Source: Iris pallida (lineage: Eukaryota > Streptophyta > Magnoliopsida > Asparagales > Iridaceae). From it: DNA of 64,000 bases. Shown in pieces: positions 44,465 to 56,919 of the stretch (position 1 is its first letter; each line of letters opens with the position of its first letter). Below the pieces are notes generated by a model. That model saw only the letters and a list, made by a program, of their open reading frames with translations. It made no database searches and had not been told where the DNA came from. The stretch lies in contig JANAVB010033217.1 in the NCBI GenBank assembly GCA_029216955.1, forward strand, positions 2,690,147-2,754,146. The letters are read 5' to 3'. The position numbers and the translations under genes were made by a program.

Positions 44465-45829
44465 TCATGAGATCACATGTATCGTTTGTCCGGTGATATA
44501 CTGTCGTATTTTCTGAATGGCGAACACCAGGGCGAGGCATTCCTTCTCCACAGCAGTGTATCGGTGCTCTGGCCCAATCATCATTCGGCTGAGGTAATAT
44601 ATGGCCTGCTCATGGCCTGCATCATTGTTTTGTGCCAGCAGAGCCCCGAGGGAGTGTTCCATTGCTCGTACATAGAGCAGGAATAGTTTTCCAAGAACCG
44701 GGGCCACAAAGACTGGAGGATTTGACAAATATTCTTTGATGCTATCGAAAGCATGCTGACATTCCTCGTCCCATACGAATGAGACTCCTTTCTTCATGAG
44801 GTGCGTGAACGGTCGGCATCGCCCGAAGAGGTTGGAAATGAACCTCCTGATGTAGGCTAGCCTCTCTTGGAGGCCTCTGAGTTCGTGGAGATTTCTCGGG
44901 GGACCCATCTCCATGATTGCTTTTGTCTTCTCAGGGTCTACATGGATACCCTTTGCAGTAATGATGAAGCCTAAGAACTTCCCGCTGGATACGCCCAGAA
45001 AGGATTTCGTAGGGTTTATTTTTAGATTGTGCGCTCGTATCAGGTCGAATACCGTCCTCAGATCCTGCAGATGGTCTCCCTTACAGCGACTCTTGACAAT
45101 GATGTCATCAACGTAGCACTCTACCGTCTTGCGTAAGTGGTCTCTGAAGATAATGCTCATGGCTCTTTGATATATGGCGCCGACATTCCTCAAACCGAAA
45201 GGCATGACTGTGTAGCAGTATATGCCAATCGGTGTTCGGAATGATGTATGCTTCTTGTCATCAGAAGACATTTTGATTTGGTTGTACCCCGAAAAGCCAT
45301 CCATGAATGACATACGTTCGAAGCCGCAGGTATTATCGATCATGATGTCTGTAATAGGAAGGGAGAATTCATCTTTGGGGCACGCCTCGTTCAGATTGCG
45401 GAAGTCGATGCAGATTCGAATCTTCCCATTCTTCTTGAGGACGGGTACTATGTTGGCGACCCAGTCTGGATGTTGCTCCTCATGAATGAAGCCGCTGGAT
45501 ATCAGTTTGTTGACTTCGGCTTCGATTGCATCCATGATGCCTGGGCGGAAGCATCGTTGTTGTTGTTTGACTGGCTTTGCATCTGGCCGAATATTGAGTT
45601 TGTGAAGAGCAATGTCGGGATTTAACCCTGGCATGTCTTCATAGCTCCAGGCGAACACATCAATGTATTCTCGGACAAGTTCTAGCAGCGACTCCCGTTC
45701 TTCGTTTACTAGGCTTTTACTGACGAAGATTGGTTTTGGAGAAGATTCGCTGCCGAGGTCAACTTGTATAACCTCATCTTCAGTAGGAGGTTCTCTCAGT
45801 TCGAACCGCTTTTCCCATTGTGTGTTCAA
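44465..45829 (-). pseudogene. pol: Element B reverse transcriptase and first RNase H
   Basis: RT motifs in order: VPVLKKNGKIRICIDFRNLN, FMDGFSGYNQIKM, VMPFGLRN and the catalytic YVDD (45104-45115). The connection and RNase H part carries YAVRAMEHSLGALLAQ, EHRYTAVEKECLALVFA and TGQTIHVIS. In the first of these a catalytic-type Asp position reads VRA where relatives have an Asp-containing motif, so this RNase H may itself be mutated. TGA at 44465-44467 ends the segment. The frame is the same as upstream and downstream. Confidence 0.9.
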
Positions 45830-48460
45830 TTACTGGGCCCACGGCTCTAGCTCGAGGATTTCGGGGATGTCTTCGTCTTCTTCATAAGCGTCGGCGAATG
45901 CCATATTGACTGTCATGACTTGTCTGAACACATCTCCGATGCTGGTATCCGAGTCCGAAGTTGGTGACCCGGTTGAATGTGACTGCCAGTCACATTCTTC
46001 ATCTGAACTCTCAGGGGTTGTAGTAGGCATTACATACCCCAACCCGCATCGAGTTTTGCTATAGTAGTCTCGTGGTTTGCCCGTCGGGACTGGTGGCTTC
46101 AAAGGTAATCGTCGCCCAGTGTCGTAGTTCAAACCTGGCATCGTCTCCAGATCATACCCCTGTTTCTGCATGAGATATTTGGATTGGGGGCTATAGAGAT
46201 ACAGAGGCAGTCTCCCAGCATCTGACCCGAGGTCGGCTTCTTCTATGGTGAGGGGATGCGGGTTGTTCGTCCGGCCGAAGATGATTGGATGGTCTCCTCC
46301 CTCGAATATTCGGTAAGCGTCTTCTACTGGAGTAAGCTGGATCGCGGTGTACACATTTGTCACCTGTGTGTGTAGGTGAGTGCCTATACCGTGTTCCATA
46401 GCATACATTGTACATAGTTTATTGAGCTCGGTGTAGTTCAAAGATAACCCTTTATTGAGGAAGTAAGGTATCTTTTCTAGGGGGATTACATCATCTGCGA
46501 AGGGAACATCAGTGTGGGCGGCCATATACTTGGCTAACTCTGGTTCCTCTTCGGCTACCCCCTGCGTGAATGAAGACTGAGGGGACGTCCTGGGAAGCTT
46601 GATTGTCAGTGGTTCAGTTGATGGAGCAGAGCGTGGAGTCATTGGCAGACTAACGACCCCCAGTTTGGCACTTGATGTGGAGCGAGGAGTGGCCGGTTCG
46701 CTAGAAGCGTCAGACCTCGCATCGGGGTGACGACCCTTCTTGGGAAGGCGTATCGTCAGTGGCCTATCGGAGGGATTGAGCTTCTCCGTTTGGGGTTGAC
46801 CGACTCTCGGCAGTCTGATTGTCAATGGCCCCGTTGTGGGTCTCGACACTTGGCCTGACCTTGGCAGCCAGATTATCATCTGCTCCTCCTGCACCGAGAG
46901 GCTGATCGCGTCTTTCCGCAGAGTGGCAGTAAGGGGCACGAACTTGCCTGGCTTGCGAGCTTGAAGGTGAATCGTCTGAGGTCCTTCTGATCCCATGGCC
47001 ATTTCGGTACCAGCTTGTTCATTTCTTTTATCAAGGTGCCTCTTTGACTTTTCGTATAGGCAGGAATCCGAGTAGTAGGATTCAACCCCTTTGAAGGGAT
47101 CGATGTCAGTAAATTCCGTCTTCACAAAGCCGTGTTTGTCGACATATTTGAAGTACTGGTGTAGCATGGAAGGTACGATCATGTAATCGTGTATCCATGG
47201 GCGCCCCAAGAGGATGTTGTAAGAAGTGTCTGCATCTATGACGTAGCAGGTGACTTCGGATTGGAGGTCGCCAATTTGACACTTCAGACGAATCTTCCCA
47301 ATAGGGTAGCTCCTGCCCGAATTGAAACCGCTGATGGCAGTGCTTGTAGGCGTCAGGCGATGCATTAGGATGCGGAGATGATGTAGCAGACCCTTCGGGA
47401 TGATGCTTATAGAAGAGCCAGGATCTATGTGCACCCGGTCCACTTTCATATCGCCGATATATCACGTATAGTATAGCGGGCGATCATGTAGGTTGGTCTT
47501 GATGAGCATGTCTTGCGGAGTGAAGACGATGTTGGGCATTGCTCCCGTGCAGGCACTGTCTTGGAGATCCACAGGTGAGTCCTCCCCGGTGAGGTTGGAT
47601 TAAGCCAGATAGACATCGGCATTTTAGAGTGCTTCGCTTAACGCAATACGAACGTCCTTGGAGAGCCTTAGGAGTTCGTACAGTGACAACTTGGCCGGTG
47701 TGTTAGCCAATTGCGCTAGGATGTCAAAGTCGTAGGGCCTCTCTAGCCCTTGGGCTGTCTCTTTTCGGAGGGATTTGTCGAAGCGAGTCTCCCTCGGCCT
47801 AGGCTTGTCGGTCGTCGAAGGCTGCGCCGGTCCCGGAGCATCAGTTATAGTGGGTTGATGATTTTCAGCTGGATTGTCAACCACGGGTTGGGATTGCGCT
47901 ACGGACCGCGTGACGACGGCTGTAGCTTCCTCGTTGTCTGCCGAGATTGTGTGGCAGGTCCTGACTTTTCCACTTTTCTTTTTGTCGGTGGTAGATGGTG
48001 TGGGCCGAGTCACTTTTGACACCAAGTCTGGATGGATCCATATGACCTCCCCTCGTGATGTGGTGAGGGGTACTAGACCGGCAGCCTGATCTCGGGGAGG
48101 TGGACGATTGGTAATCTCCATTGTTGCTAGAGGGACGGGGATCACCCCGTCTTGAGTCTCCGTCGGAGGAAAGCTGTCGAATTGTACGGACACCATATTG
48201 GCCGCCACGGTTACCTCTTCGAAATTGATGGCCAGAGCGTTCGAATCGATGAGGTTCTGGATGTACCGTTTCAGCTGGTAGCAATCGTGTGTAGTATGAT
48301 GAACATAGCGATGATAATGGCAGTACTTTGGATTCTCCATCTCTGCCGGCCATGGTTTCCGTCTTGGTGGAGGAAGCTGAATCCTGTCCCCTTGTATGAG
48401 CATGTCCAAGATGGGCTTGACGTGACTGTCTTCGAAGGAGTAAGTGATTTGCGGCCATTA
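45830..48460 (-). pseudogene. gag-pro: Element B gag C-terminus, protease and G-patch-like region
   Basis: In the same frame, split by TAA 48458, TAA 47624, TAA 47600, TGA 47462 and TAA 45830. Features in order: a C/H-rich knuckle (PKYCHYHRYVHHTTHDCY near 48320); a linker; a conserved block DFDILAQLANTPAKLSLYELLRLS also present in element A; the protease VDRVHIDPGSSISIIP near 47430 with GRPWIHD further on; Pro/Ser-rich repeats of LTIRLPR type (about 46590-46870); and a G-patch-like LMQKQGYDLETMPGLNYD...GRRLPL near 46110-46170. The protease processes the polyprotein. Asp-Pro-Gly replaces the common Asp-Ser/Thr-Gly. Confidence 0.85.
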
Positions 48461-51133
48461 TTTGTCTGCGGGTTTCGGCTCAGGTTTTTGTGCTGTATCG
48501 GCCACCATAGCCTGCTTTCCCTTACTGTCCCGATTGTTGGAGGGGCTACCCCCATTATCGTTGTTGGGACGCTTGCCCTTGTTTTCTCCTTCCGAGATGT
48601 GCAATCCCAGTTGGCGAGCCTTCTTCAGTCGTTCTTCGGCGCTTGTGGCGCTGATGATGAATGTCTTCCAATCTTTGAATTGACTTTCGCCCATCCAGAG
48701 ACTGATTGTTGGAAGCAGTCTCTTTTGGCAAATTTCAATTAAAGAGGAATCTGGATTTCCGGAGGACAGCTTCATGGCGGTTTGGCGGAACCGCTCAATG
48801 TAGTTCCTTGTTAATTCCTTCTCCCCTTGGATGACGTCCATGAGAGTGGACATGGTGACGTCCTATCCTACTTCGTAGAATCTCTCCAAGAACAGGCGCT
48901 TAAAGCCGGCGAAGGAGTGGATGCAGTTGTCTGGCAGATTGCGATACCAATCGAAGGCGACTCCTTCCAATGCCCCAATGAATAATCGCGTGAGGATAGC
49001 ATCATCATGGGGCAGATGGTCGGTGGTGACCTCGAAGTAAGTGATGTACCGACTTGCTGAGGTCTTGCCATCATATGGGTTGATATTGAACGGCTTATAT
49101 TTTGGTGGGAATGGCACATCCCTCCATTCGGCGGGGAATGGTTGCCGCATTCTGAGGTCTTGAGCGTTTTCTCGGGCATGGAACATGGCTCGAAGCTTCT
49201 GGACCTCTCTTCTTACTTCTCGGGCCTCATCTGTCGCGGTAGGGGCTGTTATTTCGGGAGGATTATTGCCCGGGTTTGGTACCGCTGAGTTCGAGTCCGC
49301 ATTGACCGCGGGACCCGTACTTATTTGGCCAGGCGTTCCTCCTTGCAGAGTTGGAAGAGCGGCTTTGATTTCATCTACAGACTTGACCAAGGCCAGCAGT
49401 ATAGCCTCCAAAGTGTCGATGCGTTGGCGATCGTTGGAACCACCTTGGTTGCTGTCCGTCATGAATACCGTCCTTACATGAGGAGTGATGGAAGGAACGG
49501 TGGAGGATGTGCCCTCCGAGTCGTACCCATGCACCGAGAAGTCATCGGGGTAGGTGGGAATGTTCTCTTCAGGCTCGGACTCGGAGGGAACGGTATCCCC
49601 AGCCTCGGAGCTTGCTTCGTCTTGAGAGCCATGGATGTCCCCGGGGACATCAGCGTCTGTTGTACCTGATGGGAGAGTTGTTTCCCCAGGCTCGGCTCCT
49701 TGAAACATCGGATTGTTGTGGATGTTCGGAGGAGTGCTACCCACAGTTCCCACGACCCCCAGCGATATGGATGATGAATTTCCTATTGCAGCAGATTTTG
49801 TCTTTGAACGGGTGTGTTGGAATATTCCGGTCGAGGACAGCCGTTTAGACGACGGTTTCTTAGCTGCAGTGGTTGACATCTTGGGGCTGGAGATGCTTGT
49901 CTTCTTTCCTCTCCCCTCGGCGGGGATTTTCTGAGTGGAATTACAGGAGACAACATGAGGTGCCTCATCTTCTGAGCTCGGATGCCGTAGTCTTTGGAAG
50001 ACGGACGGCCGGTCTTCCATTGCTGCCGCGTTGTTGCAACAGCAGTTGACGATGATTTGGGTACAGTGATGTCCAAGCGAGGACTCTTTGCACGCCGAGG
50101 CTCCTTCTCTTTCCTTGCGCTTGTGGAGGATCGCCTCACGCAGGTCAGAGGAACCACTTTGTCCTTTTGCCGCCGGGGGCTGGACTCGAGCAGTTCTATA
50201 CAACTTCCCATCAGAGGCCCGTGTGATAATCAACGGGATGCCCCGATAGTTAGAGGTTGGGACAGTTACCTGGGCTTGGTTAGCCCGCGCTGCCCTAGAC
50301 TTTCTCCTTTTAGCACTTGCGGGTGCGTAATAGGAGGAGTCCAAGTTGAACACCACAGAGTCTGGCTTATCATCCAGAGAACCATCAGAGTCAGGACCGC
50401 ATGAGAGACGGTCAAAGACTGATCGAGAGAAGCGTGGAACGGTCGCTATACGACTAGAATTGGGTGCCGTGCAGGCTGTCTGCATGCGGTTGTCTTCTGC
50501 CGTTGGATGAGTTGTTTTTGTGCGGCTAGGAGTCACGACCGTGCAGGCTGGCCGCATACGGTTGGCAATTGTGGCCGCATGGGTTTTCTGCAAGCGATTG
50601 ACTTTCTTAGCCGCATGAGTTTCATCCATGTGGTTGGCAACTGTAGCCGCATAAGCTATGCGGCTGACAGATGTGGCCGTATGAGTTTTCTCCATGCGGC
50701 TGGCGGATGTAGCCGCATGAGCTTTCTTCCTGCGGCTAATACCCTTATGCGGATCGGATCACATAGAGTTTCTCTTTGCCCCTGCAAGTCCAGCATCATA
50801 GTATTTTCTTCTGCCGGACTTGGGGACAGCAGAGTTGTCTATGGTCTGAAGTGGGGCCGCAGGAGAGTCTTTCTCGCCGTCTTGAGCAACAGAGGATATC
50901 CCATCGAGGGCTTGGGAAGGAGCAAATGATTTTGGCCTCCACTCTTTGCGAGCCTTTGTGCCGTGGGTGCGCTTCTGGACCGGGCCAGCGCTTCCTTCGG
51001 AGAGCATCTCTTCAAACGCCTGTTGGTCGAAGCGGACGACCATCTTTTTTTACGTGGAGCCAAGTTTGGCTGCATCCGATTGCGTCACCAACTCCTCAGC
51101 CGTAGAGAAGTTAGTCTCCAGCAGAGTCGCCAT
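48461..51133 (-). pseudogene. gag: Element B gag
   Basis: The start codon at 51131-51133 lies in the primer-binding site (MATLLE). In-frame stops are TAA 51050, TGA 50759 and TAG 48863. The first part (50400-50760) is a Ala/Thr/His/Arg-rich repeat region encoded by GCCGCATG-type DNA words (repeated HAATxANRM peptides). The retrotransposon gag domain follows (about 49170-48560: EWRDVPFPPKYKP, VAFDWYRNL, ERFRQTAMK, DWKTFIISATSAEE). It is collinear with element A gag. The frame has no indel through to integrase. Confidence 0.88.
51114..51132 (-). promoter_or_regulatory. Primer-binding site of element B, overlapping the gag start
   Basis: On the minus strand TGGCGACTCTGCTGGAGAC begins three bases after the LTR. 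With the preceding A it forms the gag start codon. Its first 16 bases equal the primer site of element A (26532-26549). Confidence 0.8.
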
Positions 51134-51135
51134 CG

Positions 51136-52543
51136 TGTTTGCCATTGATTGTAAAAGTACAGAACAGTTTTATGGGAGGACTGAACTTAGACTCACAATA
51201 CAAACTCGCTTGTACAAAGAAAGCCTAGGGACGAAAACCTAGGTACAGTAGTCTAAGTACAATTGTTTATTTTAGATTCTGGAGGGTGACGATAGAGGCT
51301 CGGGAAGGCGACGGCAGCCCTGCCTTACTCCTTGGACGATCGGTATACAGCCTTGGCTCCTGTGACGAGATGGTTGGCATTGACGAAGAAATGCTCTTCT
51401 TGCTCTCCTCGTATTGCTCTTCTGGCTTCTCTCTTTCTCTGTGTATTTTTCTCTCTGATAGCGTATATCTCTCCTTGTATCTTTTTTTACAAGGGAATGG
51501 CACCCTGCTATTTATAATAGTGGGGAGTATCATTAGGGTTTGGATGATTACCCATTCTCAAAGTGGCGGCAGCCTGATGCTTAATCAATCTGGACCATTA
51601 GTTTTAATCGTGAAAGATCTGGGCCATAAATGGGGATAGCACTGAATCCTGCGAATGATTAATGCTGATTGCTTTAAATCTTCATGATTGGTTGTGTCAA
51701 GCTTGGATCTCTCACCACGTGTCCCATTGGCTTGATTATGAATGATATGACCTGATCTCATTAATTATGAGGATAACGTTAAATATGGTCATTGGGATCT
51801 GGTAAATCTCTGATTGATCTGCATCTCATAATCATCCTTGCTACCAGCTGTCAAGTCGTGGGGGCAATTGAATCTCTGCCATGTATCTTAATGATGGACT
51901 CTGCCAGAGCCGCATGAGATCCATGAACCGCATGAGACAGCATCTCAGTGAACCGCATAGGTATAGTATTTGCGAGCCGTATGGGATGGTTTCTCGGTGG
52001 GCCGCATAAGTGTAGTACTCGCGAGCCGCATGGGATGGCTTCTTGGTGAGCCGTAGGAAGACGATTCTTGCCAGCCGCATGAAGCTGTTCTTCACTGGAG
52101 CCGCATGGGGGTAGCCACGTGCCAATCTCGGACCGTGTCAGAGATTTTCTCCTATTCCTAAAGAGTCTGTCATTATGACAGGTCCATTATGACACTTCAT
52201 GTCAGAGCCGTCAGCTGTCAAATCATGGCAGATCATTAAATAGGGCCATTGCTCGATGGCCAGCTGTGTGAAGGGGTCCCATGGGGGCACGTGGCGTTGA
52301 TCGAGCCGCATATCTCTGTTGGTCGAATGGGAGCCGTATGTACTTCTGAACCGCATACGGCTAGGGGGCTCTTTGAACCGCATAGGACTGTCCCTATGTA
52401 AGCCGTATGGACTCTCCTGCCCTGAGCCGTATGAGACTAAGAGTCTCTCTGAACCGCATGGGACTGCTCCTGTATGAGCCGCATGGGGTTCTCCTGTTCC
52501 GAGCCGCATAGATCATCATTCTGATATTTTCCATGCTTCTACA
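51136..52543 (-). repeat. LTR of element B, right copy (5' LTR)
   Basis: 1408 bp, TGTTTGCC...TTCTACA, followed by TSD ATTGG (52544-52548). It carries the GCCGCATG array (51905-52515) and TATA box (51508-51516, minus). It drives the minus-strand gag-pol transcript. Confidence 0.93.
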
Positions 52544-52548
52544 ATTGG

Positions 52549-53442
52549 CTCAAGGATAACTACGATCAAGAGTGGACCACTAGTCATATTTCTAGCAAAG
52601 TTCTATAACCGGTATTTTCCTAATCTAATTTCAACTCGAGGGGTCGTGTCTCGCCAGTGTGCTGCTAGCTGCAGTGAATCCATAGTCTCCAAGGGATAAA
52701 TAAATGGCGGCAGTGCGCTGCTGTCATGCCATTATGAGTTAACTAATATTCCTTTAACTGTATTTGTATAAATCCCTGAGCTTCTAGAGATTTAAACAGG
52801 TTGACTATGAAATAAGCATAAATATTTGTCCTATCAGTCATAACCCCCTTCCATAAAAGATTGAACATGGAGGAAATAACTGAAGACAAAGAAATACGAA
52901 CACTCTAGTATCTATTTCGTGTGTATTCAAACCATGGAGGAAAAACCTTGAATCGAAACCAACTCGAGGTTCATATGGGAATAACACTAATCAAAATTTA
53001 TACAATCAATAATTCCTAGGGCAGATAGAAACTAAATAGGTAATTCGACTAAGATATAAGGATGATATCTAAGAGGCAAGGAGAAGGATTTGCACCATTC
53101 ATCAAGGTTAGATCATTAATTCTATGGAGTCCTGTCTTACCAAGTGAATAACCTATCCACATTGGATCAAATCGGCATATCAAGAGGTAATAGTGTACCT
53201 ATAAGGATCTGACACTCTATCAAAATTAATAACTCCTTATCTACATTGCATGGCCTCGACTACCCATCGGTAAATTTGTATAAGGGACTCCTAGTCCTAG
53301 TCATTCTCTTAAAATAAATTAATTCTTAATTCGTGAATGAGCATTTTCTAGTCGCAGGCTCGCAATAGTACAACTAACTACAGTACTATTACGAGTTCGC
53401 GTGATTTGCGAAGACTGACCTGCATGGGCCACAACAAAAACT
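52549..53442 (-). other. Element C internal region, 5' piece with leader
   Basis: Non-coding. Next to the right LTR the minus strand reads GTTTTTGTTGTGGCCCATGC, the same leader motif as in element G (3266-3290). No gag start or other coding region is recognised. Confidence 0.65.
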
Positions 53443-53939
53443 TGTCACGACCCGTACCCGTTTTTTTAAAACGGATACGAAACGTGTCCAAGCCAGCCTA
53501 CGCCGCAGTGTCGGCGGTAGAACGCTGTCACGGCCATGAAGATCAGAATCACAAAATGCTCATTCACATAATTAATTTAACTTATAATGATCACAAATTT
53601 TACATTTGTAGAAAATATAAACTTGTACAAATAAATGAATGACTACAACTCAACTATCTAGCTAGTCTCTAGGCTTTTGTCTGCAAGTATCCCCGTCACT
53701 TCCCAAGCTAAGTGAATCCACGGCTAACCTGAAAATGTTGGTTTCCAGTCAGGAATGGAACGAGCACAATTCACTGAATGCAATTTCAAATAAAGAAAAT
53801 GACTATAAAACAAAGGTTAGACATCAATCATGAGTTTTGAAAATAAACAGTAAATATGGAAAACCAATAGCAATAAATAGACACAAAATACTTTTCCCAA
53901 CTGTTAGATGTACCTTTGATATGTGATCGGTCTCGGGAC

Positions 53940-54245
53940 AATTATGCGACACGGTCTACACGGTCTAAAGTTACACGGTCTAAAGTTACACGGTCCAAAG
54001 TTACACGATCTACAGTTACACGGTCTACAGTTACACGGTCTACAAAAATATTGCAGTAAAGAAACACTGTCTACAAAATAATAATCACGATCTACACAGT
54101 TTGAATACAGTAATAATCACGGTCTACACTGTCTACTTTGTAATAAATAAATCACTGTCTACACTGTCTACAAGAAATAAATAAATCACTGTCTACACTG
54201 TCTACAAGAAATAAATACAACACGGTCTACACGGTCTAAGGTCAG
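53940..54245. repeat. CACGGTCTAC motif array in right LTR C
   Basis: Counterpart of 19390-19692 with one or two fewer words near the end and a few substitutions within them. Confidence 0.85.
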
Positions 54246-55783
54246 ATCACACATCGTTGGTACTTCTCATTCTCGACTCAACAATTTATAATAGAAAATA
54301 ATCACATAACCAATGGCCAATCAATGAAATATAGTGAAAATTAATATCGAAATGCAGACAATAAACTGTACTCGCCTGTGGTCCTCTGCTGGTGAAACTG
54401 ACAGTCTGAACTACTCACTGTGCCACAATAGTCAAAACCCGTACAACAGTCCCCGAAAGCTGAAATAAACATTACCAATGTTCTCAAAATAGTCAAATTA
54501 GCTAGGATTGCCTGTCCTTAAGTCCAATTCTGGATACAGGGGCAAAACGGTAATTTTGGGTCAAAATGGTGTCCGCCGTTGGACCCGTTTTGTACCGAAA
54601 AGCGTGCCAGAGTCAACGGTCTCTAAAGTCGTCAAACTATATGTCTACGGATTCAGTTTTTCGATACGAACCCAAATGTATGTCCAGAGTTGGATTCTGG
54701 CGGGCCGTGCACAAAATCGCCCGTTGAGTGGAACCGCGGTGCCCGTAAAACGGTGATTTTATCAATAGTCTCAGAATCGGACCAAACTTGGCATGCAGGA
54801 GCAGAAAAATGATACGGTCCTATTGGCACAAGTTTCGTCTCGATCTGAAAAACGTGCACAAAGTAATTGAAAAATTTACAACGTGCACGATACGGTGAAT
54901 TTCGACGGATACGCATCAAATTCGTCGCGCACACGCGACCAATTTGAATTCCGTCAAAGTCCACACGACCACGAAGCCGTTACGCAGCTTTTGATGCCTT
55001 CGGTTCGTGATCACGTCGCCCGGAATGGCGGGACGCACGTCGTGTGGATGGTTTTCCAAGTTTTTAAAACAGATTTTTCTCGATTTTCAAATCGATTTAT
55101 GTCACCATCTACTGTTCATAAAAATAATATAAAAATAGGGTCTTCATTTCGGTTATGTTGTCTAGAAATCAGTTCAGATGGTTTTCGAATTCGATCTATG
55201 GATTGGCGAGAAATCGCCTTCCAAGATGGGTGTCTGGACTGTGCTACTGTCCTGTTTTTGGACAGGTTTTTGGTCCGACTTTGGGTCGATATATACCTAG
55301 ATTTAAGTAGGTTCTTCGTGAATCTAATTATGGGGATACGAAGTCATATAGTTTGGGTACGTACCAGAGTTCGTAGTTCGTGAAACCATCGACTATCGAC
55401 GACGAATCGTCGCTGCAAACCCAGCGCCAGTGGCTGCAACTGCTGCTGTTGCTGCGCTGTTCCGCGTCACGCGCCCGCGCACAGCGAGGGCCCTGGCCGG
55501 CCGACGGCGGCGCACGGCCGCGCGCGCGTGGTCGAGGTCTTCGGGGTGCAGGGTGTCTTCGCTGATTTGGTTTAGGGTTTTCGAAAAATCCCTTGAGCTC
55601 TCGGATATATAGAGTATCCCGAACGAAACCGAACATAGTTTATATACGGGGTTGCTCGGTCCTGAGGGTTGCCTGGCTCGGCCTGGGCCCAAGCCTGGGC
55701 TGGCTTAGCACAGTGGGGGCTGGGATTTGTTTCTCTAATCCTTTGTTTTTCTTTTGTTTTTCTTATTTCTTTTTTTTCTATAT

Positions 55784-55785
<2 letters not shown>

Positions 55786-55874
<89 letters not shown>

Positions 55875-55974
55875 ATATATATATATAAATATCTATATAC
55901 CATTATACATGAATATATATACACACATATTCATATTTATACTTTTATATACGTATACATCTACACATATATAC

Positions 55975-56050
<76 letters not shown>
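55786..56050. repeat. TA microsatellites, right LTR C
   Basis: Two long TA runs (55786-55872 and 55979-56050). In the left LTR the long run is at another place, so the tracts expanded independently after insertion. Confidence 0.95.
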
Positions 56051-56055
<5 letters not shown>

Positions 56056-56919
56056 TTACACACATATATATATATATATATAATATATATTTATCTATAT
56101 ACACGTATACGCGTATATACATTTACACATATATACGTATATTTATCTATATATGCATATACATATACTTCTTCAACATATATTCACATACAAAAATAAT
56201 AATATATAATATATATATATATATTATACCTTTATTAGATAATAATAATAATATAACCAATAATAAAATATTATTATATAATAATAATAATAACAATAAT
56301 AATAATAATAATAATTTCAATAAATCAATAATGGTATATATATATACCATATTGCACAGTCTAAAAATCCTAAAATGTACGAAGATCTATCCTATGCAAA
56401 AGTCACCGAATATTACTAATAACAATATTTATAAAATTAAATTATGAATACTTAGGAATATTCATTAAATCATTAAAAAAGGAAACAACACAATCCTACC
56501 AAAATACGTCAACACGAATGTCATTGAACGTCCCGCATGACTACATGGGCTTGGGCTCAGTTCGGGTCCAGTCCGGCTAAAATGGTATAACCAATTTCTC
56601 TAAAACTCAATAATATAAATAATAAATAAATAAACCTTCGGTATGGGTTAAGTCGCAACTTGGCTTGGTTTTTCTAGTTAGGACATCACTATGGCTCGGC
56701 CTTCCCTATCAAGGCTAACACACTAGTCAAAGCACGCCCCTGCACTATCCGTGCCACGATTTCCAGTCACCTTGTACTCCAAAAACTCCACTATGGCTAA
56801 AGTCTTCTATCGTAATAATTAACTAAATAATTATCTATAAAATCTAAAAATCACCATTCCAATAAAATAAATAATAATAGAAAATATTCTGAATTTCTGG
56901 GAAGGGCAGCTACAGTACT

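Larger units (their letters stand above)
38975..52543 (-). mobile_element. Element B: Tat-like autonomous-type LTR retrotransposon, 13.6 kb
   Basis: LTRs at 38975-40381 and 51136-52543 and the perfect TSD ATTGG (38970-38974 and 52544-52548) define a complete insertion in C. The minus strand carries primer-binding site, gag, protease, RT, RNase H, a second (archaeal-type) RNase H and integrase in one frame. Two RNase H domains in tandem mark the Tat lineage of plant Ty3/gypsy elements. Downstream of pol lie stem-loop and tandem repeats and a short convergent gene on the plus strand. The frame has 11 in-frame stops and no frameshift. Confidence 0.93.
53443..56914 (-). repeat. LTR C, right copy (5' LTR)
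   Basis: TGTCACGACCCGT...GGCAGCTACA, 3472 bp, collinear with 18882-22340. TA runs at 55786-55872 and 55979-56050 are longer or placed differently than in the left LTR. TSD GTACT follows at 56915-56919. Confidence 0.92.
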
